NCBI RefSeq assembly: GCF_901709675.1
Contig: NC_051103.1
Coordinates: 7,611,501-7,675,500 of the forward strand
DNA from: Syngnathus acus
Lineage: Eukaryota > Chordata > Actinopteri > Syngnathiformes > Syngnathidae
Length of the DNA: 64,000 nucleotides
Reading direction: 5' to 3'
Numbering within the stretch: the stretch's first letter is position 1; each line of letters begins with the position of its first letter. Of this stretch, positions 10,507 through 23,086 are shown in pieces. A program made the translations under genes and the position numbers. Under the pieces are notes generated by a model. It was not told the origin of the DNA, did no database searches, and was given only the letters and a program-made list of their open reading frames with translations.

Positions 10507-13500
10507 ATGGAGTTGGACGACGTCGTCCTCTACCAGGATGACTCCTGCAACTCCACCATGATGTCCGATCGGGTCTCCGGTTTAGCCAATTCCATATATC
10601 GTGAGTTCGAGCGGCTCATCGCCAAGTACGACGAGGACGTGGTGAAGGAGTTGATGCCGCTTGTTGTTGCCGTGCTGGAGAACTTGGACTCGGTGTTCGC
10701 TGTCAACCAAGAGCACGAAGTGGAGCTCGAACTTCTGAAGGAGGACAACGAGCAACTTGTCACCCAGTACGAACGAGAGAAGTCGCTGAGAAAGCACATT
10801 GAAGAGGTGCGTTTGCACAACATACTCTGATTTCCCACCACGATTTGTCACTAGAATACAGTATAAGCAGATTATTCAAATACTTGTCGAAATTAATATC
10901 AATCATAAGCACTACACTTTAAATTAAATCTGTTTTAGCGGTGGAAAATAATGCCAAACTGGACAGCCACTATTGAATAAGCATTATACTTAACTGACAC
11001 CTGTTGCACCAAAAAGAGTTTTCATCAGCCATAATAAAAGTCATGATAATAATACTAAATCAGTTAGTTTTTAGAGCCATTTTAAAATGTTGTATTTTTT
11101 ATTGTTGGTTAAAAATATATTTTATTACATGATTATAAACAAGCGGTTCCTCGTGGAGAACTTCTTTGCATTACACGATCAACCACTGTCTGTCATGGAA
11201 AACAATGTTTTTGTCGTTAGAAAAGCCTTTTCCCTCACGCTATCCACATTGAAGCAATTTACTACAGTGCAAATGGAATCCACGGCACTGTACTGCTACT
11301 CAGCTGACTGCTGTTCTGTTGTGACATCTTGTGGTTTTCCCCACTTAAGTGAATTTCTTACAGTCATGCAAGCATTTAGGCCATTTGTTTGTTTTATTCT
11401 TAAGAAAACAATTCGTGTGTGCAGAAGCCATGACAGCAAAAGGCTCACAGAGAACTTGTCCACCCAGTGTTTGTAGCCAGACCATTCCCCCTTTTGTTAT
11501 GTAAATGAAGTCACCTATTAAGGCTTCAGGGCTCATGATGCAACATTAAGTTGTGCACAATTGCATCACGTGTAACGCTCTCACAATTGTAAATGTACCT
11601 TCTGTCAGTATCCACGGTGGAACATTGCGAGAATGATTTGTCCGAATGTTTTCCCATGTTGAATGACAAGAGCAGCAGGTCACGGTGGAGTGTTGTGACC
11701 TTTGGTCTTGTCATGAGTTCCTCAAGCTTGTAGGTTCAACCTTTGACCCCAGAATGTCAGGTAAGATTGACAGGCCCACGTCATCTTTGGTTCTTTTGGC
11801 ATCAGAGTGAGAAATATGTGTTGCTCGGGCGTGAGTCTAAATTTAGCTGCTATGTTATTGTACCGATCCATTCACGGAATTGTCCGAAGCCAAACGGCTC
11901 CGTTTGCATTGCCTGGAAAAAAGTCTCTGTTTTTTCATGATGCAGCACCAATTGTTGAAAAGTTGGCAATCATGGGATCAGTGTGTACTGTTAAAGCACT
12001 AAAGCAAATCAAATGGAGCAAATAGCACGACTTTGTGACTAATCTTCTCATTAAGTGGGTAAATGACATTCAACCCAATAATATTGACTTCATCAAGCAG
12101 TGAATTATTGGAGCCAAATCCCCCTTGTCACTGCTCCAAGCCCGGCGGGGCTAAACCTAGCTAGAGGTTTATCTCAACAGCGGAGGAAAAGGCAAGGCAG
12201 GAAATTCTTGGGAAAAACAAGGACTTCCCTTACTTCTTTTGTCCAGTCAGAGGTGTCTGCTGACCTTCAAGAGACGGTCAACGAATGCACAGTGCAGAAT
12301 ATGAAACACATTTGAATTGGAAGTCCAAAATGAGCAGAATGTGACTAGCTTATGAGAGTTGTTGCAAAAATCACATTTTCCGTCATGAGTTAGTCATGCT
12401 ACCAGGAGGCACTTTCCCTGGACTCTTTTTTTTTTTTTTTTTGTTTGATGTCAGGATGGTGTGCCTGAAGGCCCCAACAGCAAGCAAGACATTTTCCCAA
12501 ACAAAGCCAGTTCATTCCAGCCTGTCAATGGAGAGCCGCTACAGTGGTGCCCTGTGTCTTTGCTTGCATTCATACACTTGCGCTCAAGTCACTTGTGTTA
12601 GCGTATCGGACCTCGGTGACAAAGGAAGCGTTGTGCGTGACAGTCGACGGGGAAAGCCATGTTCTGGTCAACCTTCCTTTCTTTGTCATATGATAAGCCG
12701 CAGGGTGAAATGGACACGTTCAAGTGCGCGGAAAATCTTAAAGAAACAGCTTTGAGAAATACTTCAGTGAGGGGAAACAAAACAATATTTTACAAGAGGC
12801 TGCTTGTGATGGGGTGATCCTCATCTGTTTGCAGATCACAAGCTCCACTAGGTCACAACGTCGGTCATATGAATAGAAGCCCGGCATCACAAGACTGCAT
12901 GTTTACAAGCATGAAAAAAGAGCCCACTGAATTCCGTTCAAAAGTTCAAGATTCAATACCTGGTCCAATCGCACACTTGAATGATTTTGAGGTTCCCTCT
13001 CTACTGAGTGACCTTCTTATTATTTGCAATGTTACTTTGCTATCCTTCAGCCTTTCATCAAACTATTCTATCTGAAAGTACACACGCATGCAAATACACA
13101 GGGCCTTGCCACGTTTCTTTGACAAAGAAAGCGGCATCATCCATCAGCCGCCAGGTTAAATAACAACATTGAGAATAGAACATTTAGTATCTCGGCGTGG
13201 TTACCCACCTATTTTTCACAGTGGTTATGCAATATGACTGCCAAAGCCATAAGCATGCCACTGATTCAACTAAATGATGTCTATTGATGACATTTATGTA
13301 GCCATCTGAAAGGAAGAAGCTCGTGAAGTCAACGTTTGCGCTTTGTTTTCTTGTTCATCCGCAGAGGTACATCGCCAACGAAGACTCCCTGGATGGGGAG
13401 AGGAAGGATCTCCAGAGTCGAGTGGTAACTCTGGAGTCACGCTCGCGTCAGCTGGAGCTCAAAGCAAGAAACTATGCTGATCAAAGTAAGGTGTGATGTG

Positions 13501-16500
13501 CTGATGCGCACACAAGCTCAATTGTTGATCCTTTTCAAATCTTGTGACTATTTCAAGGGCCAGAGGGCCCAATGGACGCTTGTCTAAAGACGGGCCGATT
13601 AGTAAGAAAGGGCAAGACGAGTTTCAGAGTTCCGGCGAGATAATCATCCCAGGCCGTCAAGCAAAAGCCCTCATGATGCTTGCATGACTACTGCCTGGTT
13701 GACAGCGCGTGACCGACCGCTTGTTTGTTTACCGTCAAGGTTTGAGACCAAGGGAAACGTTGACAAGTGGCCGTATCAATTTTGCTTTGCATATTACAGC
13801 CTCTCCTACTTTTGGAGTTTCACTTGTCCTAGATTCTATTTGCTGGCAGAATTGGGAGCAGTATGTGCTCAATCAGCATGCGTATTGGAGTGCGGTCCAA
13901 TCACTATTAAGCACAAGTCTTTTGTTGTAATTTAGCAAATCAAGGTACTTAGTTGGATTTTCTTGACAAACATGTTGCTTGATTGATCCCTAATGACTCA
14001 ATATAGATACATAAAAATGAATTCCTTTGTTAAATTATTGTGATTATTTTGACAAAGGTAAACAAATACATAGTCATGGAGGGCCCCCTTGTGGTCATGA
14101 GCTGTCAAAGCAGCAGCTTAACCACACTGACTTTCTTCTCACTCCTTTTCCATGTTTTCACAAACTGATGAATCATATCCGCTTTGTTTTTCTTTTTTCT
14201 GTGTAGTCAACAGATTTGAAGAGAGGGAAGCGGATCTCAAGAAGGAATACAATGCGCTCCACCAGAGACACACAGAGGTATTCCATGAGTTTGATTTCAA
14301 ACCATTTTTTTAGGAATCTTATGTTCTCATTATGCAAGCGAACACCCTCCAAATAATTAAATAGGTGGGAAAAATCAAGACGACTGCCTCATCTACCGTA
14401 CAAAATATAACGTATATATTTTATTCTATATTCTATTTTACCTTGCAGATGATCCACAGTTACATGGAGCACTTGGAGCGAACCAAACACCAGCATACGG
14501 TAACAGTGGAGCCCTCAGATTCGGGAACAAGCACAAGCGCATCTGCTCGAATGCGGTAAGGTGGTCGTTCATAATGTCAGTTCTCATATAGTCTTGTCCA
14601 TATGTATTGTATTTTAGTGGCGCTCCGATCAACCGCCGATTACGATGGGCCGATTTTTGCAGGAAAGCCTTTCGTTGCAAATCAGAAAAAAAAAAAAACA
14701 ATCAAATAAATGGGGTATTGAACATGCATCAGAGCCAAAAATAACATCCCCCAATTGTGTGCGTGTCATCACATTTCGATTCACGACCAAAATCCTCTCA
14801 CCCACACTCAAAGGGATTACTCTGGGGTAGTGCAGCAGAGCTGAAGCCAGGCATATGGAGCAGGCTGCCTCAGCATCTGACAGAAAGAGAGGGGGAGAGA
14901 GAGAGAGAGAGAGAACGTCAGAGCGTTTTGTACTGCACAGTGCCTGCTGTGTCACATCTCGGCAGAGGACAGGAAGCGACAGAGCAACACAAACAGATTG
15001 ACCAGAGGATGGCGGAGTGAACCAGGATTCTATTCTTTCCTCTCTGTCTGCTCTTCTGCTACAGAATTTCTCTTTTTGTTACTGCTACCTGCTCCTTTCT
15101 GCTACAAGCAAGGCTAGGCGATACAGTGTTTTTCTTCTGTTGTGTGGCACCTATAGCTGCATTTGACAGCTTCATTGAGACGTGGGGCCATGAGCCCCGG
15201 ACGTATGCTGCTTTTTGTTTTTGGCTTTGTTGGGGGAGCGGTGGTCATCAACTCTGCTGTACTGGTGTCTCTGTCAGTGCTGCTGCTGGTCGCTACTGGT
15301 AGCTTACCTGCCCTGCCAGCTTTACCTTCCATACAGCGGCACAGAAGGTACATTTTAGTGAGGTCCTGATCAACATTTTTGGGCTTCCGACATCTAGTTG
15401 CAGACACCAAAAAATAGTCACTTGACTTGTGCTGTCAAGTAACACTGATCAACAAAATGTTGCCATGATGTTTAATCCGAGATGTAAATAAACTTAAAGT
15501 CTGAATCTCCCCTTTTTTTTTTTTTCTAGCACCTGTTTTAATAATAAAAAGAATTTTTGGGACTCTGATTAATGTTCTGTTTCTCGCTCTTGCCATTGTG
15601 TATCTAGGAAGGATCGTCCCGTTTCCATGGGCATCTTTCAGGTCCCAGGGATTGATGGCATGAGCACTGACCTCCACAGGGAGCCCGTGGAGGTTCACGC
15701 TGAACCTTGGAGAGCTAACAACCTCAGCCATCCAAGGTCTAACACCAGCCTTAAGGTATGTGCTGCCGTGCACGTCATATTTTGAAAATGTTGCCTTCCT
15801 TTTCTAAATGATGATTTCTCATTTTGTTCAATTCAAATGTAGGGTCGGATTTTTTTTTGTATGTAATTAAATGGGAGCTTTTTTTTACTTTTGTTTTCGA
15901 AAAGAAGCTTGGGGTGTGTAGAATATTGAACAGCTTGTGTTGTAACTCGGTGGCCTGAAGCCCAGTAAGTGCAGAAAACGGTGCCATTCAGGGAGGGAGG
16001 GAAGGAAGGAAGGAAGGACGGACAGAGTCTTGACATTGTTGCCGTTAGAAACCACACTGCATGAATATAAATGACTTGCTCCATTACATTATATCGAGAA
16101 AAGTTTGGTCTTCAAATCTGTTGGACTCATTGATGGAATACAGTACCACCATGTAATCATTGAGAATTTTTTTTTTTTTTTTGCTTGCTTTTGTTGTTCT
16201 TATTTTTCAAATGATGGACTATTCCACACTTGAAGCACTCAACTCCATTACTGTGCTGTTTGTTGTTGTTTATGAACTAGTTTGACGTCCGAAGTGGAAA
16301 GTTCAAATTACCGAATGAGATGTCTGATCAGGTAGAAAAGTGTGTGTGTGTGTGTGTGCGTGTGCAGTGAAAAACAATGTAGAGGCAAACGTGTGATTTA
16401 CTCTTACTAACGGCGCTGACATCGGAAGTTTCAAGTTTATCCAACGCACACAATTAACTCATTGAAATGCAATCATTTCCTCAATTCTGTGTACTTAAGG

Positions 16501-19500
16501 ATGAACTGGCCAATACAAGCCACGAAGGATCCAAATCCAGCTCTCCAACCAAGCAGGGAGGTGTCTCCAAACAGATCCCCTCCTCATCATCACAAGGCGG
16601 AACATCCCAAACACCTCAGATGGCTAGCTCGACAACAAACACCATGAAAAGCGGTGACTGTCAAACTTCGGCGACATCATCATCATCGTCATCCCACCAC
16701 GGCGTGGCGTGTAGCGATACGAGCCCTTCATCCGTCGCAGTGAGTCATTCTGGGTCTCCCGTTGCCTCGGGAACCGGAGTTACGCCGCAGGAACACGGTG
16801 GCCTCGACAAGAATCTGGACTGCAACGTTGGTAAACCCAACAACAGTAAGAACGTTTCAAGCATGCAAGTACAACAGGAGAATCAGGAAGCGGCAGCTGT
16901 GGCTCATGAATGCAACGGTCAGCACTAACAATATGTACACCAAAAAAAAACATTTGACAAATGCTCAACTCAACCCTGATGTTTCCCCGCTGTTTGTATT
17001 AGAAAACAATCTGGAAAAGTCTGAAGTATTGGCCATTATAGAGTCCACTCCTGAGCTGGACATGGACCTCCATGGCTGCCAAGGAACGAGGTACAGGACC
17101 GCTGAAAGTCACACACTATGTATTCTCATTTTTAAAATCAGCTGAAATTTTCAGCAACAACGTCCAAACTGGCTACCAGATCATTTTTTTTCTAAATTTC
17201 AAAAAATGTTGATACGAGTGAGAAATGCGAACAAAGCAGGATTTTGGGCTTGGGCAGGTAAACAAGAAAATAGATGATTTTAGCCAGACACGTTTGTGTG
17301 TTTTATTTCACGTGTCCAGCACCCCCACTAAAGGCGGCGTCGAGAATCTAGCATTCGACCGGAACACAGACTCCCTGTTCGAGGAGCTGTCCTCTGCAGG
17401 AAACGACTACATAGGAGATGTGGATGAAGGAGCAGACCTTTTAGGTAATCAACCTTGCTCATTCCAGATATATTTAGCAATTACCTCCTCACATCATTTT
17501 CATAAATTGTTTTTTGTTGGCTGCTGGGCTTTGTCAACCTGACAGATGACTTTTCTGGTAATAATATATATTTTTTCATTATTAAACCTCTGTTCAGCTT
17601 TAGATTTTTTCTGTAATGGTGATTATAGTGGTGAAATTGTGATTTTCTAGACTAGAAAGTCTAGTCAAGTTTACAATGAGACTAATAATAACCTTTCAAA
17701 TTCTAATCCGCAACGATCAATGTGTGAATCTCAGACTACAACTTTTTAGGTAAGACAGAGTCTAGTATAGATGTCAAACGCTTTTGTCAATATGTATCTT
17801 TTTAAACTAGATAAATGCATAAAATACATATCAATGTGATTTATTTTTTTTGGAAGGTATGGGTCGTGAAGTGGAACATCTTATCCAGGAGAATACTCAA
17901 CTTCTCGAGACAAAGTTAGTAAGTTTTGACCCCAGTGAGAGTTTTCAAAGTAAATCCTGTGACCATGTTTATTTTCAGAAATGCCCTAAATGTGGTTAAG
18001 AATGACCTGATTGCTCGAATGGACGAGCTGTCCTGTGAGAAGGAGGTCCTACAAGGAGAGCTTGACGCCGTGACACAGGCCAAGATCAGACTTGAGGAGA
18101 AGAATAAAGATTTAGAAGACCAACTGAAGAAGTGTGTCATTGTACAATTCTATCTCGCATCATTTGGCTTCACAACGTACATTTGATGTTGAAAACATGT
18201 CCTTCTCTTTAGAGTTCGAGCTGAACTCGACAACAGCAAACACATATCCAAGACTGAGAATGAAGATGATGTGAGTTGTTGCTGACGTAATAGGCAGTAC
18301 GAAGAAGAAAGCATCAAGGACGTCAACATTGGTGTTGCTTGTACAGAGCGATGTGCCCACAGCCCAGAGGAAACGCTTCACTCGGGTGGAAATGGCCAGA
18401 GTCCTGATGGAGAGGAACCAGTATAAGGAGAGGCTGATGGAGCTGCAAGAGGCTGTCAGATGGACAGAGATGATAAGGTAAGATCAAAGATGGATTTTGT
18501 TGCGCCTGATCATTTTATTTTGTTTTTGAAATATTATTCTTTTCCTCAGGGCATCAAAGGAGAACCCAGTACTTCCCGAGAAGAAGAAATCCAGTCTCTG
18601 GCAGTTGTGAGTTCCTTCCATTTGCGTTGACTCAACTACCAGTCATTGTGGTCTCTTTGTCTTTTTTTTGTTGACGTTCTTTGTGTTGGTTTGTATTCCA
18701 TGTTGTATGGGGGGGTTCTCCAGTAGGTAGGTAAATCAGTGAAATGCTGCTTTCTGATGTGTTCATAAAAAATCTCAACAGAGGAAAAGCCTGTGCACTG
18801 GTTTTGTTAGGTCTCGGTTAAAACGGGTCAAAAGAACTATCATGGCAGTCTAATAGTAACACTGGAGTAAGTGAAGTCAGGCTCTTCTTTGTTGGCATGA
18901 CTTTGGTGTGTTCTGCATATTTAAGACTAAAGGAATCCATAGGAGGGGACTGACTTCTGATGATCCGACTATTTCCCCTTCCTGTTGTGTATTCCTTTAT
19001 AATCTGCCTGATGTTGTGTGTCTGCGCAGGCGGTATGTTGGGACATGTCTGAGTTACAATGGCAGACATGACGGTTCTAGATTTGAGCACACTAACTGCT
19101 ATTTAATGGACAGTTCATCTTTGCTTACGCTGACGGGATGTCACAGGATACGTTTGTGAACGCAATCTAACCTGTCGCATGTCAGCTCGTGCTTGTACTC
19201 GTGAGATGCGATGCAGTCAGTCGAGGAGTTCACAATTTGCGCGGCTGCTTTCTCTGGATGCTAAGGTGTGAGTGGGCGTGGCCTATACACAGAAACAATG
19301 AACCTGTTATGCCAATTAATGTTATAACCGGCTCTCGTAACAAAATGCTATTTTAAGGCCAGATACTAAGTGAGACTAAGACAACGCTAACAATTTAGGG
19401 TGAGAAGGGGAATGTGTTTTTGTTCAGTGTTGCTTTGCACTAATGTCCAAATCAAGGCAGAAGACTAACTTTTCACACCATGCTCTTCTGTTTTGTGTTT

Positions 19501-22500
19501 TGCTTGTATAAGCAAAGCTGTATTTCTACATTTTAACTTTAGGGAGGCTTGCATGCAAACAATTAGTCATCATCTTTGAAATGCTCAAGCCCTCCTCAAA
19601 CCCTCTGCTGGAGCCACTGCTTGTGTCCATCCCTCTATATGTTTGTCTGTGTGCTCTCTCCCTCCTTCCCTTCCCCTCCCTTCCCCTTCCCCGGCCCTTA
19701 CAACTCCAGTTTCAGCCGTTTGTTCAGTTCATCGGGCGGCGCGTCGAAGAAACCTGCGGCTGAAGCTCCGGTCAACGTGAAGTACAACGCACCCACCTCG
19801 CAGATTCAACCTTCTGTCAAGAAAAGGAGCAGTGCCTTGCAGCAACTGCCGAGCGACAAGAGCAAAGCCTTTGATTTTCTCAATGAGGAGTAAGTCCGTC
19901 ACAAATGATCGATGATTCATTTGACGCGGATCACAAAATGGTATACTTCACAGGTTGCCAGTGGATAACATGGTGTCCAGGCGAGAACAGAAGCGAGCAC
20001 AGTATCAGCAGGTTAAAGCCCATGTGCAGAAAGAGGAAGAGGGGAGAGTGCAGGCTTATGGCTGGAGCCTGCCCAAGAAGCACAAAGTAAGTAGAAACAT
20101 TGGTTTTTTTTCTTCTTGGTGAAGAACGAGCCTTGAAATCTAACATATGTCATTTTCTTCTCACAGAACAATGGCGGTCAAGAGAAGATGAAGCATCTAC
20201 CCGTTCCGGTTTTCCTTCGACCTTTGGATGAGAAAGATGCCTCCATGAAGGTATGTTCAAAAATGCCATCTTTTCCTTTATTGTGTCAGTTGTAACTTGT
20301 CTGTGCTTCAGCTGTGGTGCGCTGCTGGCGTCCATTTATCTGGAGGGAAAACCAGAGATGGAGGCTCCATTGTCGGGGCCAGTGTGTTTTATAGCAACGT
20401 AGCGGGACCAGAGAGCCCCAAAAAGAAAATAGGGTCTCAGAGCAGCCTGGAAAAACTGGATCAAGAACTCAAGGTCAGAGTGGTTGTATTGATCATATTT
20501 TGCGAAAACAATCAATTGAGACACGCACACCTCAACAGGAACAGCAAAAGGAACTGCGACAACACGACGACTTGTCGTCCTCTGTGTGGATTTGTACCAG
20601 CACCCAGTCGTCGACTAAAGCTCTTGTCATTGATGCCAACCAGCCTGGAATTATCCTGGACAGCTTTTTTGTGTGTGATGCACATGTCCTTTGTATCACC
20701 AGTGTTCCAGGTCTGAGGATTTTCATACAACGACCAAAAGATCGCAATCAGATATATATGTATCTAAAAAAAACAACACCTTTTTCAGGTGCAAGAGAGA
20801 CAGACTATCCAGCAGGTGAAGAACTAACCTGGAGTTCAGAGTCGGCGCCAACCAAAAAGGCCTTTTTGTCCGACAGCGGCGGCAGCACATCAGGCTGCGA
20901 TAGCGTGCTCGGAGGCATCACTGTCGTGGGCTGTACGGCTGAGGGAGCGACGGCCGTCCCTCAGACGGCAGGCAAAGAAAATGGAGAAACCGGTAAGACA
21001 TGTCAGCATTTTCCATCGGCAACTCCACTTGACTAACTTGTGTGACTCTTGTAGAGGACACTGAAGAGAGTGAAGGCTCCGCTAGTCACAAAGGCGGCAT
21101 GTACAGTGAACATGTCTTCACGGATCCTTTGGGGCTGCAGCAGACAGCAGAGGATTTTGCCGACTACTCTCAGAGGTAACAGTGGACTGCTCAAATGTCA
21201 TTTTCCCCCAATCATGATTTCTCCACTTAGTAGAGAGTGTGGTGGTGACCTTGTCAAAGCTGGCACGAGTTCAAACGCCACTGCTGAGGAGCAAGATCTG
21301 ACGAGAGAAGAGGCTCAGAAGATGAGCAGCGTCCTCCCCACTATGTGGCTGGGGGCACAGAACGGATGGTGACAATCAATTATATCATTTGATTTTCTGA
21401 GCAAGAAAATCAATATTCTATTTCCCCCCCAGTGTGTATGTCCACTCATCGGTGGCACAGTGGAAGAAATGTCTCCATTCCATAAAGCTGAAAGACTCGG
21501 TACTCGGCATAGTGTGAGTTGATCTGGATAACTACTGCTTTGATCAGCGAGAAGTTCTGTCTTGTGACGTCTTTTTCCCTCACTCCCACAGACATGTGAA
21601 AGGGCGCGTCCTGGTCGGCCTGTCCGATGGCACCTTAGCCATCTTCCATCGCGGAGCTGGTGAGCGGAAAGAAAATTCCATGGGTAGAATCAAGTAAACT
21701 TCCATTTTGTTGATGTTCCAGATGGACAGTGGGATCTGACCAACTACCACCTGCTGGACTTGGGGAAACCTCACTACTCCATCCGCTGCATGACGGTGGT
21801 ACACGACAAGGTGTGGTGTGGTTTCAGAAATAAGATCGTTGTGGTGCAGCCCAAAGCCATGAAGATTGAGGTCAAGTTCCATTTCTCTTTTTGGAATGTC
21901 ACGATATATCTATTTTTTTGACACCGCACCTGATTATTTGCTAATTTGGCCCCCGCAGAAGACATTTGATGCCCACCCCCGTAAAGAGAGCCAGGTCCGT
22001 CAGTTGGCGTGGGACGGTGACGGCATCTGGGTGTCCATCAGGCTGGACTCCACACTCAGGCTCTTCCACGCCCACACTTTCCAGCACCTACAGGATGTGG
22101 ACATTGAGCCTTACGTCAGCAAGATGTTGGGTCGGTTTATCGGCTTCGATAGCTGGAGGTCATCCTTGAAATCCTTTCTAATGATTTCCATTTTTTTTTC
22201 TTAGGTACGGGGAAACTTGGCTTCTCATTTGTGCGCATCACGGCTCTCATGGTGTCATGTAATCGTCTGTGGATCGGTACCGGAAATGGAGTCATCATTT
22301 CAATCCCTCTAGTAGAAAGTGAGTAGGACATTTCAAACTGATTTTATTGCTGAACACTTGAATGTTTTGAATATTCCCTTTAAGATCCGATTTTGTGTCA
22401 CCTTGTTTTCGTTTTAGCCGCCAACAAACTAACCAAAGGAGCAGATAACCAGGAAGGCAATGCCATTTGCGTCTACGGTGACGAGAGCAGTGACAAAGTA

Positions 22501-23086
22501 GCAGCAGGGACATTTGTTCCATACTGCTCCATGGCCCACGCCCAGCTCTGTTTCCATGGACATCGCGATGCCGTTAAGTTCTTCACCGCCGTCCCAGGTA
22601 AACACAAATCTGGGTTGCCATTCTTTTTTTGAAATGAGACTTGCACTGGTTGATCAATGAGTTCCACAACTTTACAGCCAGTTGTGTTTGTTAATGTCTC
22701 AGGTCATGCCCTTCCATCTACAACCAGCGGTGATGAGAAGACCTCAGATGACCCATCCCAAAATGAAACCAAGTCTATGTTGATAATGAGTGGAGGAGAA
22801 GGCTACATTGACTTCAGGATGGGTGAGTTTGTTGCCAAGATGTTTTTTTTTTTTTTGCAAAGCTCAACACAGGCAGTTTGATCAATCTTGAGTTTGTGTT
22901 CAAACTTGATCTCGTATTAAATGACGCTGCAAGAAGGCTTTCAGTACTTGACATGATTTTACGTCTCCAGGGGATGAGGAGGGGGAAGCGGCAGAAGGGG
23001 CGGATGCCCAAATGAAACTTCACTCCCCCGTATCTGTAGCTGAGCGCAGCCACCTCATCGTCTGGCAGGTCCTGGACAACCAATGA
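10507..23086 (+). CDS. spag9: spag9 (JIP4/JLP), JNK-interacting scaffold and motor adaptor
   Basis: Exons: 10507-10806, 13365-13485, 14207-14277, 14449-14555, 15608-15755, 16281-16331, 16500-16917, 17003-17090, 17320-17444, 17857-17914, 17979-18131, 18213-18270, 18347-18477, 18550-18606, 19710-19889, 19954-20086, 20167-20250, 20312-20473, 20539-20710, 20789-20992, 21055-21175, 21231-21368, 21433-21513, 21592-21659, 21722-21870, 21959-22130, 22205-22318, 22418-22597, 22703-22822, 22971-23086. They join in frame to 1359 codons plus TGA (human about 1321). This cytosolic scaffold links JNK/p38 kinases and lysosomes to kinesin and dynein. Seen: an RH1 domain ([15 protein letters not shown]...), a coiled coil to about residue 180, a Ser-rich linker, a leucine-zipper coiled coil about 476-560, an RH2 segment ([20 protein letters not shown], about 570-610) and a C-terminal beta-propeller from about 755 ([28 protein letters not shown]). 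mapk8ip3 (JIP3) is the alternative; sequence and tob1 linkage favour spag9. Confidence 0.95.
10807..13364 (+). other. spag9 intron 1
   Basis: This 2.6-kb first intron has no supported coding signal. The longest open frame (11087-11476) has no start context, family resemblance or splice partners. A 19-base T run lies near 12425. Nothing else is recognised. Confidence 0.6.
14895..14914 (+). repeat. (GA)10 microsatellite
   Basis: A perfect GA run lies about 275 bases upstream of the alternative spag9 start, inside intron 4. It could act as a GAGA-type open-chromatin element for the internal promoter, but that is inference. Confidence 0.85.
15190..15347 (+). CDS. spag9: spag9 alternative first coding exon encoding a membrane anchor
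   Basis: The ATG at 15190 opens 52 codons plus two bases and ends at a donor, AG|GTACAT. It reads [16 protein letters not shown], then [20 protein letters not shown], then a Pro/Leu-rich stretch ending QRHRR. Residues 6-35 form one long hydrophobic segment, a likely signal-anchor. The phase at its end matches spag9 exon 5 (15608), so splicing gives [11 protein letters not shown] and bypasses the RH1 domain and first coiled coil. I recall that a human SPAG9 short isoform begins with a nearly identical [16 protein letters not shown] peptide. An in-frame ATG 27 bases upstream (15163) is less likely because homology starts at MSPG. The upstream sequence must hold an internal promoter. Confidence 0.85.
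16281..16331 (+). CDS. spag9: spag9 candidate 51-bp cassette exon
   Basis: The stretch TTTGACGTCC...TCTGATCAG is flanked by acceptor GAACTAG and donor GTAGAA. It encodes 17 residues, [17 protein letters not shown], in phase 0 at both ends, so it can be skipped or included without a frameshift. In mammals a short segment of similar size sits at this point, between HTSLK and EDEL. It is included in the spag9 model above but is the least certain exon. Confidence 0.6.

Noticed and set aside
11087-11476. A 129-codon ORF in spag9 intron 1
   Set aside because: It has no family resemblance, splice partners or start context, and low-complexity hydrophobic content in AT-rich intron DNA.
15163-15189. 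An upstream in-frame ATG for the alternative spag9 exon
   Set aside because: The recalled mammalian peptide starts at MSPG (15190). The nine upstream residues (MTASLRRGA) would precede the anchor without support.
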